Source: Sphingopyxis bauzanensis (GTDB lineage: Bacteria > Pseudomonadota > Alphaproteobacteria > Sphingomonadales > Sphingomonadaceae). Taken from it: DNA of 64,000 nt. Below are positions 28,096-35,386 of this stretch, piece after piece. Position 1 is the stretch's first letter. Every line of letters starts with the position of its first letter. The stretch is taken from NCBI RefSeq assembly GCF_002205675.1, contig NZ_NISK01000001.1, forward strand, positions 305,054 through 369,053, given 5' to 3'. Made by a program: the position numbers and the translations under genes. The notes below the pieces were generated by a model. It had not been told where the DNA came from. It saw only the letters and a program-made list of their open reading frames with translations, and made no database searches.

Positions 28096-28102
28096 CCGGA
28101 CC

Positions 28103-28945
28103 ATGGCGAAGAACAAGGCGCAGGACGACGGCAGCTGGAGCAAGCTGATCCGCGACATCGTGGTGATCCTGCTGCTCGTGCTGGGCATTCACAGTTGCGT
28201 TGCCAAGCCTTTCTATATCCCGTCCGATTCGATGATGCCGGTGCTGCGCAACGGCGACCGGCTGATCGTGAGCAAATATCCTTATGGCTGGTCCTATGCC
28301 TCAGTGAGTTTTCACCTTGCGCCCAAAACCGAAGGCCGCCTGTTCGGCAAGCTGCCCGAACGCGGCGACATCGTCGTGCTCGAACATCCGGTAACGCGGA
28401 TCGACTATATCAAGCGCGTCATCGGCCTGCCCGGCGACACGATTCAGCTGACCAACGGCGAGCTCAGCATCAACGGCAAGCCGGTGAAGCGTGAGGTGCA
28501 GCCGCTGCTGGCAATCCCCGTCGATCCGAACCTGCCGAGCATGGGGAGCAGCATCGACCGTTTTATCACCCGCGGCGCCGACGGGCGCGAGATGCTCGAA
28601 CTGCCGATCGTGCGCGAGACGCTGCCCGGCGGCGCGAGTTTCGATACCATCGATATGGGGCCGGGGTACACCACCGACGATTATGGCCCGATCAAAGTGC
28701 CCGCCCGCCATTTGTTCCTGATGGGCGACAACCGCGACGGCAGCGCCGACAGCCGGGTGGACACGTCGCAAAAGGGGCTCGGCGGCCCCGTCCCGTTCGA
28801 TGTCATCGCGGGGCGTGCCGAGATCATCAGCTTTTCGACCGACGGCACCGCAATATGGTACAATCCGCTCAGCTGGTTCAACGCGCTGCGCTCTGGCCGC
28901 GCGGGAACCGACTTGCGCCCCGAACGTAGCAGCACGGCAAAATAG
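28103..28945 (+). CDS. lepB: Signal peptidase I
   Basis: A 280-aa membrane serine protease that removes Sec and Tat signal peptides on the periplasmic face. One N-terminal helix (about 17-31) is followed by the catalytic Ser43 in PSDSMMP and Lys104 in YIKRVIGLPGD, with box E GDNRDGSADSR. It lies 7 nt after acpS. Confidence 0.96.
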   Translation: MAKNKAQDDGSWSKLIRDIVVILLLVLGIHSCVAKPFYIPSDSMMPVLRNGDRLIVSKYPYGWSYASVSFHLAPKTEGRLFGKLPERGDIVVLEHPVTRIDYIKRVIGLPGDTIQLTNGELSINGKPVKREVQPLLAIPVDPNLPSMGSSIDRFITRGADGREMLELPIVRETLPGGASFDTIDMGPGYTTDDYGPIKVPARHLFLMGDNRDGSADSRVDTSQKGLGGPVPFDVIAGRAEIISFSTDGTAIWYNPLSWFNALRSGRAGTDLRPERSSTAK

Positions 28946-28956
28946 GGAGCGAGTTC

Positions 28957-30069
28957 ATGGTGGAGCGGGTCGAGCGGAAAGAGCGCGCCCAGGCGCGTGC
29001 CAAGGCTACCGCAAACGCCCCCGGCCCGACCGAAATTCGCAGCCACCTCGTCCGCACCGAATTGCTCAAGGCCAGCGTCTGGCTCGGCCTCGCGCTGCTC
29101 ATCGCCGCGTGCATCGTCCTGATCCAGCCGATCCTGCTGATTTTTGCTGCGATCGTCACGGCCGCGATCCTCGACGGCGGCACCCGCCTGCTCGGCCGCG
29201 TGCTGCCGATCGGACGCGGCTGGCGCCTCCTGATCGTCTGCCTGTCGGTGCTGCTCTTCATGATCTGGACCGCTATGTTCGCCGGATCGCAGATCGCGGC
29301 GCAGGCGGTAAGCCTGCAAAGCGTGGTGATGGCGCAGATCGAACGGCTGGCGGCATGGGCAAGCGATCAAGGCATGGGCAGCTTCCAGCTCGATACCAAG
29401 ACGATCTCGGACAATTTCGCCGGCACCTTTGGCCGCGTCACCGCGGCAGTCGGCTCGGTCGTTGGCGCATTCACCAGCCTTGTGATGATCCTTGTCCTCG
29501 GCGTGTTCATTGCGATCGAACCGCGACTGTATGAGCGCGGCGTCGCGTGGATGCTGCCGATGAAGAACCGCGAAAATTTCTACATCACCACCGCGCGCAT
29601 GGGGTTCACCCTGCGCCGGTTGATGGCGGGCCGCCTACTCGGCATGTTCGTCGAGGGGGTCGGCACCTGGCTTGCCTGCATGGCGGTCGGCATCCCGATG
29701 GCGGCCTTGCTCGGCCTGCTGACCGGGCTGCTCGCCTTCATTCCCAATATCGGCGCGATCGTTTCCGGCGTGCTGCTCGTGCTCGTTGGCTTTTCGGCCG
29801 GGACCGATGCCGGACTGTGGGCAATCGCTATCTATCTCGTCGTGCAGACGGTCGACGGCTATCTGATCGTGCCGATGGTCGCCAAAAAGACCGTCGACCT
29901 TGCCCCTGCGCTAGTGCTCGGCGCGCAGATCCTGTTCGGCGCGCTGCTCGGCATCATGGGGCTGTTTCTCGCCGATCCGATCGTCGCGATGATCAAGGTC
30001 GCGCTGGAGCGCGAGGCCGAGCGCAATGCTGGGGCCGCGCCGAAGGTTGGGAAAGCGGCGGCTGGCTAG
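28957..30069 (+). CDS. AI-2E family transporter (PerM-like permease)
   Basis: A 370-aa polytopic protein with about eight hydrophobic segments. The C-terminal block FIPNIGAIVSGVL and DGYLIVPMVAKKTVDLAPALVL mark the AI-2E/UPF0118 family. Members have been linked to export of autoinducer-2 or to cation/proton exchange; the substrate here is unknown. GGGAG lies 7 nt before ATG 28957, and 11 nt separate it from lepB. Confidence 0.9.
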   Translation: MVERVERKERAQARAKATANAPGPTEIRSHLVRTELLKASVWLGLALLIAACIVLIQPILLIFAAIVTAAILDGGTRLLGRVLPIGRGWRLLIVCLSVLLFMIWTAMFAGSQIAAQAVSLQSVVMAQIERLAAWASDQGMGSFQLDTKTISDNFAGTFGRVTAAVGSVVGAFTSLVMILVLGVFIAIEPRLYERGVAWMLPMKNRENFYITTARMGFTLRRLMAGRLLGMFVEGVGTWLACMAVGIPMAALLGLLTGLLAFIPNIGAIVSGVLLVLVGFSAGTDAGLWAIAIYLVVQTVDGYLIVPMVAKKTVDLAPALVLGAQILFGALLGIMGLFLADPIVAMIKVALEREAERNAGAAPKVGKAAAG

Positions 30070-30158
30070 AAGCGTCGCCCCCGCGAAGCCGGGAGCAGCT
30101 GTCGACGTAGCGCCAGGTTGTTCGCGGCGCCGCCTTTCGCGGGGTGGCAACGATCATA

Positions 30159-30710
30159 TCAGGGCTGCGGAGGCGCACCCGGCGGCGGACCGGCCGGGCC
30201 AGCGCCGCCCGGCGCGCCCTGCATCATTTGTTGCTGCTGCATCATCTGCTGCTGTTGCTGCATCTGCTGCTGCATCGCGCGCACCTCGGCTTCCGAGCGG
30301 AAGTCGAGCAAGGTCACGTCGAAATGGAGCGTGCTGCCCGCGGGGATCGGTCCGGCTTCGCGGTCGCCATAACCAAGCTGCGGCGGGATGATGATCTTGT
30401 ACTGGCCGCCCTTTTTCATCCGGGTCAGCGCCTCGGAAAAGCCGGGAACTACCTGCGCAACCTGCATCGGCGCCTGTTCATTGGCGTCGAATACGGTGCC
30501 GTCGTCGAGCTTGCCTTCATATTTGACCAGCACGACATCGGCCTTGGTCGGGCTCTTGCCCGTGCCTTCCTTGATAACCTCGAACCCGATGCGCGGGGTC
30601 ACATGATATGCAAAGGCTGCCGCCGCTCCGAGCAGCGCGATCACGCCGATCCAGATCAGCCACAGGCCTTTATTGTTCACCGGGCGCAGGGGAACCGTCG
30701 TCACGCTCAT
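30159..30710 (-). CDS. FKBP-type peptidyl-prolyl cis-trans isomerase, membrane-anchored
   Basis: A 183-aa protein with an N-terminal helix (about 16-36) and an FKBP domain (about 50-140) including VLVKYEGKLDDGTVFDAN and IIIPPQLGYGDREAGPIPAGSTLHFDV. The C-terminus is low complexity, Gln/Met-rich then Gly/Pro-rich, and probably disordered. It catalyses proline isomerisation during folding of exported proteins. AAGGAT lies 8 nt before the ATG. Downstream of rpsU on the same strand. Confidence 0.93.
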   Translation of the reverse strand: MSVTTVPLRPVNNKGLWLIWIGVIALLGAAAAFAYHVTPRIGFEVIKEGTGKSPTKADVVLVKYEGKLDDGTVFDANEQAPMQVAQVVPGFSEALTRMKKGGQYKIIIPPQLGYGDREAGPIPAGSTLHFDVTLLDFRSEAEVRAMQQQMQQQQQMMQQQQMMQGAPGGAGPAGPPPGAPPQP

Positions 30711-30861
30711 TATCGCTGATCCTTACCGCTGCCCTGACGGGCCATATTGTCCGGCAAGCCTATAGGCGGAGCGGTGCGGGGCGGTCCAGCGTGAATTGTC
30801 GCGGCACGATCGTCGAGCGGGGCGAGCACTTCGGCAGGATCATCAATTCGAAACGCAGTGC

Positions 30862-30891
30862 CTCCCCTCCCGCCTGCGGGAGGGGAGAGGA
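30862..30891. repeat. GC-rich inverted repeat (stem-loop)
   Basis: The arms CCTCCCCTCCCGC and CGGGAGGGGAGAGG around a CTG centre give a stem of about 12 bp in the 288-bp gap between rpsU and the FKBP gene. It resembles the small GC-rich palindromes scattered in other intergenic regions of this window. Confidence 0.55.
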
Positions 30892-30931
30892 AATGTCCGC
30901 CGCCCGACGTTCGCCAGCCCCATCCCAAACG

Positions 30932-30962
30932 AAAAAGGCGCCGCGGTTGCCCACAGCGCCTG
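30932..30962 (-). terminator. Intrinsic terminator after rpsU
   Basis: Read on the minus strand, AGGCGC and GCGCCT arms (with part of the loop also able to pair) are followed by TTTTT. The structure lies 36 nt after the rpsU stop. Confidence 0.7.
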
Positions 30963-30998
30963 TTTCACGATCCGAACCCTGAAAAGGAAGGACGGGTC

Positions 30999-31205
30999 TT
31001 ACTTGATCCCGTCGCGTTCCATACGTTTGCGCTCCATCTTGCGGGCGCGGCGGACGGCGGCGGCGTGTTCACGCGCGCGCTTTTCGCTGGGCTTCTCGTA
31101 ATGACGGCGCAGCTTCATTTCGCGATACACGCCCTCACGCTGCAGCTTCTTCTTGAGCGCGCGAAGGGCCTGGTCGACATTATTGTCGCGAACGATGATC
31201 TGCAT
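30999..31205 (-). CDS. rpsU: 30S ribosomal protein S21
   Basis: A 68-aa basic protein starting [20 protein letters not shown], the classic S21 N-terminus. A very basic helical tail ([20 protein letters not shown]) follows. It binds near the anti-SD on the 30S platform and aids initiation. ATG 31205 is chosen; the nine extra upstream codons are not part of the family. GGAG lies 12-15 nt upstream. Confidence 0.96.
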   Translation of the reverse strand: MQIIVRDNNVDQALRALKKKLQREGVYREMKLRRHYEKPSEKRAREHAAAVRRARKMERKRMERDGIK

Positions 31206-31461
31206 GTGCCGTGTCGTCTCCGGTTCGTCCAACGATCAAGGTGGCCGGATGTCCGGTCCGCCAAAAATCGCCGATATAAGGGCAATAAAAGAAGCGCCGC
31301 GAACCCGCGACGTTCCGATGGCTGGGCCGATAAGGGGATTCGCGGCGAAATGCAAGCCCCTGCACGGCAAAACCCCCTGCCCCGCTGATGAACCGCCCGG
31401 CCCGCTTGCGGGATTGTGCCGCCCCCTTGCCTTATGGCATAGGTAGCAGGACGAAACTAAC

Positions 31462-32244
31462 ATGACAAAGGGACAGGTGATGGCGACCCAGCTCAAACGC
31501 AACAGCAAATATAGCGAAGCCGAATGGACGGCGCGGCAGGAACTGGCCGCATGCTATCGGATTTTCGCGATGATGGGCTGGGACGAGATGATCTTTAACC
31601 ACATCACGGTGAAGGTTCCGGACGAGGAAGGCGCCTTTCTGATCAATCCTTATGGCCTCCATTTCAGCGAAGTCTGCGCGTCGAACCTGATCAAGATCGA
31701 CATCGACGGCAACAAGGTCGACGAGGACAATCCCTGGCACGTCAACAAGGCGGGCTTTGTCCAGCACAGCCTGTTCCACCGCGTCCTGCCTGACGCGCAT
31801 GCGATCATTCACACCCACACCACCGCCACGGTGGCAGTCTGCGGGCTTGAAGGCGGACTCCAACCGGTCAATTTCTATGCCTGCAATTTTGCCGGCCAGC
31901 TTGCCTATCATGACTTCGAAGGAGTGACGGTGCGCGAGGAGGAAGGCGAGCGCCTCGTCCGGAACCTTGGCGACAAGCGCATTCTGATGCTCAAGAACCA
32001 TGGCCCCGTCGTGATGGGCAAGACCCTGACTGAAGCGTTCATCAAATATTGGGCGCTCCAGCGGGCGTGCGAGATCCAGCTCGCGACGATGAGCATGGGC
32101 AAGCCGATCACGGTTCCACAGGACGTGATCGCGGTCCACCAGCGCGACCTGTTCATGGCCTCGATCCCCGGACAGGCGGGCAAGGCCGAATTCGACGCGA
32201 TGGTGCGCAAGGTCGACAAGACCGACACAAGCTGGCGTGACTAA
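31462..32244 (+). CDS. Class II aldolase/adducin family protein
   Basis: A 260-aa metalloenzyme of the fuculose-phosphate aldolase/adducin fold. Zinc ligands are visible as His117 and His119 in IIHTHTTATV, with a further His in MLKNHGPVVMG; NHITVKVP and NPYGLHFSE are typical. Many bacterial members of this adducin-like branch have no known substrate. ATG 31480 (MATQ) is an alternative with its own GGTG-type SD. Confidence 0.88.
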   Translation: MTKGQVMATQLKRNSKYSEAEWTARQELAACYRIFAMMGWDEMIFNHITVKVPDEEGAFLINPYGLHFSEVCASNLIKIDIDGNKVDEDNPWHVNKAGFVQHSLFHRVLPDAHAIIHTHTTATVAVCGLEGGLQPVNFYACNFAGQLAYHDFEGVTVREEEGERLVRNLGDKRILMLKNHGPVVMGKTLTEAFIKYWALQRACEIQLATMSMGKPITVPQDVIAVHQRDLFMASIPGQAGKAEFDAMVRKVDKTDTSWRD

Positions 32245-32271
32245 TCCGGCAGCTCGGCTAAATCTTCGCGT

Positions 32272-32817
32272 ATGACGCGATTCTCAGTCAACGACCGTCC
32301 GGTCGAATATCGGATGGAACCCGAAACGCCCCTGCTGTGGGCGCTGCGTGACGCGTCGAACCTGACCGGGACCAAATATGGCTGCGGGACGGGCGAATGT
32401 GGCGCCTGCACCGTCGATATCGACGGCGAATCGATCCGCAGCTGCATGGTGACGATCGCCGAGTGCGAGGGGCGCTTCGTCACCACGATCGAAGGCTTGT
32501 CGCGCGACCGCAGTCATCCGGTGCAGCAGGCGTGGGTCGCTGAACAGGTGCCGCAATGCGGATTTTGCCAGTCGGGAATGATCATGGCCGCCGCTGCGCT
32601 GCTGCGCGCGAACAGCAACCCCAGCGATGCCGAGATCGACGCCGCGATCACCAACATCTGCCGCTGCGGCACCTATCCGCGCATCCGTACTGCGATCCGC
32701 CGTGCCGGTCGTGTCCTGCGCGGCGAAGAGCGGATCGCCGCCGCGCCCCCGCCTGGCATTCGGCCTGAAGATGCCGCGCGCGCCGTCCCCGCACTGCGCC
32801 TGCCGCCCGGCACCTGA
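32272..32817 (+). CDS. 2Fe-2S protein, small subunit type of molybdenum hydroxylases (orphan)
   Basis: A 181-aa protein with a plant-type 2Fe-2S ferredoxin domain (Cys38, 43, 46, 58) and an alpha-helical second 2Fe-2S domain (Cys96, 99, 130, 132). All eight ligands are present. The fold matches IorA/CoxS-like small subunits that wire a molybdopterin large subunit to an acceptor. No large subunit or Mo-cofactor gene is adjacent. A C-terminal Pro/Ala-rich extension (150-181) is unusual. The nearest neighbour is the aldolase 27 nt upstream. Confidence 0.88.
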   Translation: MTRFSVNDRPVEYRMEPETPLLWALRDASNLTGTKYGCGTGECGACTVDIDGESIRSCMVTIAECEGRFVTTIEGLSRDRSHPVQQAWVAEQVPQCGFCQSGMIMAAAALLRANSNPSDAEIDAAITNICRCGTYPRIRTAIRRAGRVLRGEERIAAAPPPGIRPEDAARAVPALRLPPGT

Positions 32818-32951
32818 ACCCGGCTGTTCATGTAGCTGAACCGCAGGCAACAGCATGGTTCAGCCGCCGATCATCTTGCCCCCGGTAACACATGATTCAT
32901 CATCCCGGCTGGCCTCTCCAGCATTCGGGACATGAGTTGGAGAATGGCGAG

Positions 32952-33950
32952 ATGAAAAAGATGTTCGGAGGGTTGCTGATCGCTGCGACGATCCTGACGC
33001 CCATTGCCCCGGCCGCCGCGCAGGCGTCGGGCGAGCGCATACAACTGGCGCAGCGCGGCGACGGTGATCGTGGAACCCGCGGCGACCGCGGACCGCGCGG
33101 TCCTGAAGCCCGCCGCGGCAACAGCGGCGGCGAAGCGCGCGTTCAGCGTCAGCAGGCGCAGCCCCGCGCCGAGCGCCCGCAACGGCGCGAGATGCGCCAG
33201 CAGCGCAGCGAAGTCCGTCAGCAACAGCGTGGCAATGATCAGCAGCGACAGGCGCAGCGTCAGCAGTGGCAGCAGCGGGGCAATGAGCAGCGCCAACAGG
33301 CTGCTCAGCGTCAGGCCGCTCAGGCCCAGGCGCAGCAGGTCCAGCGCCAACGCGGCGGCACCTATGACCGCAACAATGACGGCCGCATCGACCGCCAGTG
33401 GGACCGCAACCGCAACGGCCAGGTCGATCAGCGTTATGATCGCAACGACAACGGACGCGTCGATCGCCGCTATGACCGCAATCGCAACGGCGACCTCGAC
33501 CGCCGCTGGGATCGCAACAACAACAACCGCATCGACCAGCGCGATGGGCGTTACGACCGCAACCGCGACGGCCAGATCGATCGGCGCTACGACCGCAACA
33601 ACAACGATCGCGTCGATCGCCGTTACAGCGACCGCCGGGGCAATTGGAACCGGTCATGGCGTGACGACCGCCGCTACAACTGGCGCGATTACCGCCAGCG
33701 GTACAGCAGCCGCTACCGTTTGCCAGCCTATTACTCGCCGTACCGCAACCATCGCTACACGCGGTTCAGCATCGGCTTCAGCCTGGGTTCGCTGTTCTAC
33801 AGCAACCGCTACTGGATCAACGACCCGTGGCAGTATCGCCTGCCGCCCGCCTACGACGGTTATCGCTGGGTCCGCTATTACAACGATGCGATTCTCGTTG
33901 ATACCTACAGCGGCCAAGTCGTCGACGTGATCCACGATTTCTTCTGGTAA
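32952..33950 (+). CDS. RcnB-like periplasmic protein with seven tandem DxNxDG-type loops
   Basis: A 332-aa exported protein. Signal peptide 1-23 (ending AAAQA); a Gln/Arg-rich low-complexity region (about 65-135); then seven near-identical 12-residue units (138-225) of the type YDRNNDGRIDRR, one with a 3-residue insert; an Arg/Tyr-rich link; and an RcnB-type C-terminal domain (about 255-332) with WINDPWQYRLPPAYDGYRWVRY split over the core and the end VVDVIHDFFW. The units match EF-hand/dockerin loop positions 1, 3, 5, 6, 8 and 9 but lack Glu12. RcnB proteins act in nickel/cobalt homeostasis; metal or calcium binding here is inferred. Confidence 0.85.
   Translation: MKKMFGGLLIAATILTPIAPAAAQASGERIQLAQRGDGDRGTRGDRGPRGPEARRGNSGGEARVQRQQAQPRAERPQRREMRQQRSEVRQQQRGNDQQRQAQRQQWQQRGNEQRQQAAQRQAAQAQAQQVQRQRGGTYDRNNDGRIDRQWDRNRNGQVDQRYDRNDNGRVDRRYDRNRNGDLDRRWDRNNNNRIDQRDGRYDRNRDGQIDRRYDRNNNDRVDRRYSDRRGNWNRSWRDDRRYNWRDYRQRYSSRYRLPAYYSPYRNHRYTRFSIGFSLGSLFYSNRYWINDPWQYRLPPAYDGYRWVRYYNDAILVDTYSGQVVDVIHDFFW
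33363..33626 (+). repeat. 36-bp tandem repeats inside the RcnB-like gene
   Basis: Seven direct copies of a 36-bp unit (one is 45 bp) encode the DRNxxGxxDxR loops. Third positions vary between copies while the protein is kept, which indicates selection on the amino-acid sequence rather than a very recent expansion. Confidence 0.85.
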
Positions 33951-33978
33951 GTCCTTTCGATTACCTGAAGACAAACTC

Positions 33979-34007
33979 AAGGGGTCGGCTTGTCCGACCC
34001 CTTTTTT
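33979..34007 (+). terminator. Intrinsic terminator after the RcnB-like gene
   Basis: AAGGGGTCGG - CTTG - TCCGACCCCTT followed by a run of T: an 11-bp GC-rich stem, 29 nt after the stop codon. Confidence 0.9.
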
Positions 34008-34066
34008 ATGGGCTTGCCCTCCCCCGCCCGGCGCGCCACGGTGGCGCATCAGTCAGGGGGAACAGG

Positions 34067-35341
34067 ATGCGCACAATCGGACTCGTCGCCGCGGCGACGC
34101 TCGCACTTTTGGGGGCCACCGCCGCGAACGCCAAAACCACCGTCATTTACGCCGGCCGCGTCATCACCGACGCTGACAAGCCCACGCAGGGTCCGTCTAC
34201 GATCGTCATCACCGACGATCGCATCACGTCGATCACCGCGGGGCGCAGCGCAGCGCCTGCCGACGCCGAAGTCATCGATCTGGGTGACAAGACGCTGCTT
34301 CCTGGCCTGATCGACCTTCACGTCCACCTGACCGGAGACCCAGGCGGCGACTATCGCAGCGAGGCGGTCGATCCCGACGAATGGGGCGTCGTCGTCGGGG
34401 TGAAGAACGCGGGGATCACGCTCCGCGCCGGGTTCACCACGGTGCGGGAAGCCGGGTCAGCGCAATATAGTGCCTTCTCGCTCCGCCGCGGCACCGCGAA
34501 CGGCTTCATCACCGGGCCGCGGATCATCGCTGCCGGTCCGGCGCTGTCGATCATCGGCGGCCATGGCGACGTGACCGGCTTTCGCGAGGACGTCCATGAT
34601 GTGCTCGATCAGGGCTATACCTGCACCGGTGCGCTCGAATGCGCCGAAAAGGTTCGCAAGGCATCGCGCGCGGGCGCCGACATCATCAAGATTACCGCAA
34701 CCGGCGGCGTCTTGTCGCAGCAGGGCCGCGGGCTGGAGGGGCATTTCACCAGCCCCGAATTGCAGAGCATCGCCGACACCGCGCATTCGCTGGGGTTGAA
34801 AGTCATGGCGCACGCCCATGGCGCGCGCGGCATCGAAGCCGCAGCGACGGCGGGGATCGACACGATCGACCATGGCACCTTTGCCGACGATACCGCACTG
34901 AAGGTGATGAAGGCCAAAGGCACCTATCTGGTCCCGACGCTGATGGCGTTCGAGGGCATTCGCGAGCGGCTCGGCAAGGGCATCTATACCCCGACGGTCG
35001 AAGAAAAGGTCCGCATGACGCTGGGCAGCGTCGGCAAGGCGGTAACGCGCGCCAAGGCGCTCGGCGTGCCCGTTGCCTTTGGCACCGACGCCGGGGTGTT
35101 CGAGCATGGCCGCAACGGCGGCGAGTTCGCGCTGCTGGTCAAGGCCGGGCTGACCTCGCGCGAAGCGCTGGCGGCCGCCACGACGGTTGCGGCGAAGGCG
35201 CTGTCGATGGAAAGCGAGATCGGCCGCCTTGCCCCCGGCATGTCGGCGGACATGATCGCGGTCAGCGGCGATCCGCTGGCCGATGTGACGGCGCTGGAAA
35301 AGGTCGAGTGGGTGATGGTACGGGGGCGGATCGCGGACTGA
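34067..35341 (+). CDS. Secreted metal-dependent amidohydrolase (Xaa-Pro dipeptidase/imidazolonepropionase-like)
   Basis: A 424-aa exported hydrolase with a signal peptide (1-22, ending ANA). The amidohydrolase metal site includes His85 and His87 in LIDLHVHLTG, a probable carboxylated Lys in IIKITATGG, MAHAHGARG, DTIDHGTF and the aspartate in FGTDAG. The group includes organophosphate acid anhydrolase/prolidase-like enzymes that act on Xaa-Pro or N-acyl amino acids; the true substrate is unknown. A run of G with a GGGG-type SD precedes ATG 34067. Confidence 0.9.
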   Translation: MRTIGLVAAATLALLGATAANAKTTVIYAGRVITDADKPTQGPSTIVITDDRITSITAGRSAAPADAEVIDLGDKTLLPGLIDLHVHLTGDPGGDYRSEAVDPDEWGVVVGVKNAGITLRAGFTTVREAGSAQYSAFSLRRGTANGFITGPRIIAAGPALSIIGGHGDVTGFREDVHDVLDQGYTCTGALECAEKVRKASRAGADIIKITATGGVLSQQGRGLEGHFTSPELQSIADTAHSLGLKVMAHAHGARGIEAAATAGIDTIDHGTFADDTALKVMKAKGTYLVPTLMAFEGIRERLGKGIYTPTVEEKVRMTLGSVGKAVTRAKALGVPVAFGTDAGVFEHGRNGGEFALLVKAGLTSREALAAATTVAAKALSMESEIGRLAPGMSADMIAVSGDPLADVTALEKVEWVMVRGRIAD

Positions 35342-35350
35342 TATTCCAGA

Positions 35351-35380
35351 TCATCGCCCCGGCGAAGGCCGGGATGATGG
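35351..35380. repeat. Palindrome between convergent genes
   Basis: GATCATCGCCCCGGC-GAA-GGCCGGGATGATG: inverted arms ATCATC..CCGGC and GCCGG..GATGAT make an imperfect hairpin. It sits at the junction of the convergent amidohydrolase and GGDEF-EAL genes and may end transcription from both sides. Confidence 0.5.
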
Positions 35381-35386
35381 ACCTGT

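Noticed and set aside
33363..33626. 36-bp repeats as a possible CRISPR array
   Set aside because: The repeats are directly adjacent with no spacers, lie inside a coding frame and encode a conserved peptide unit.
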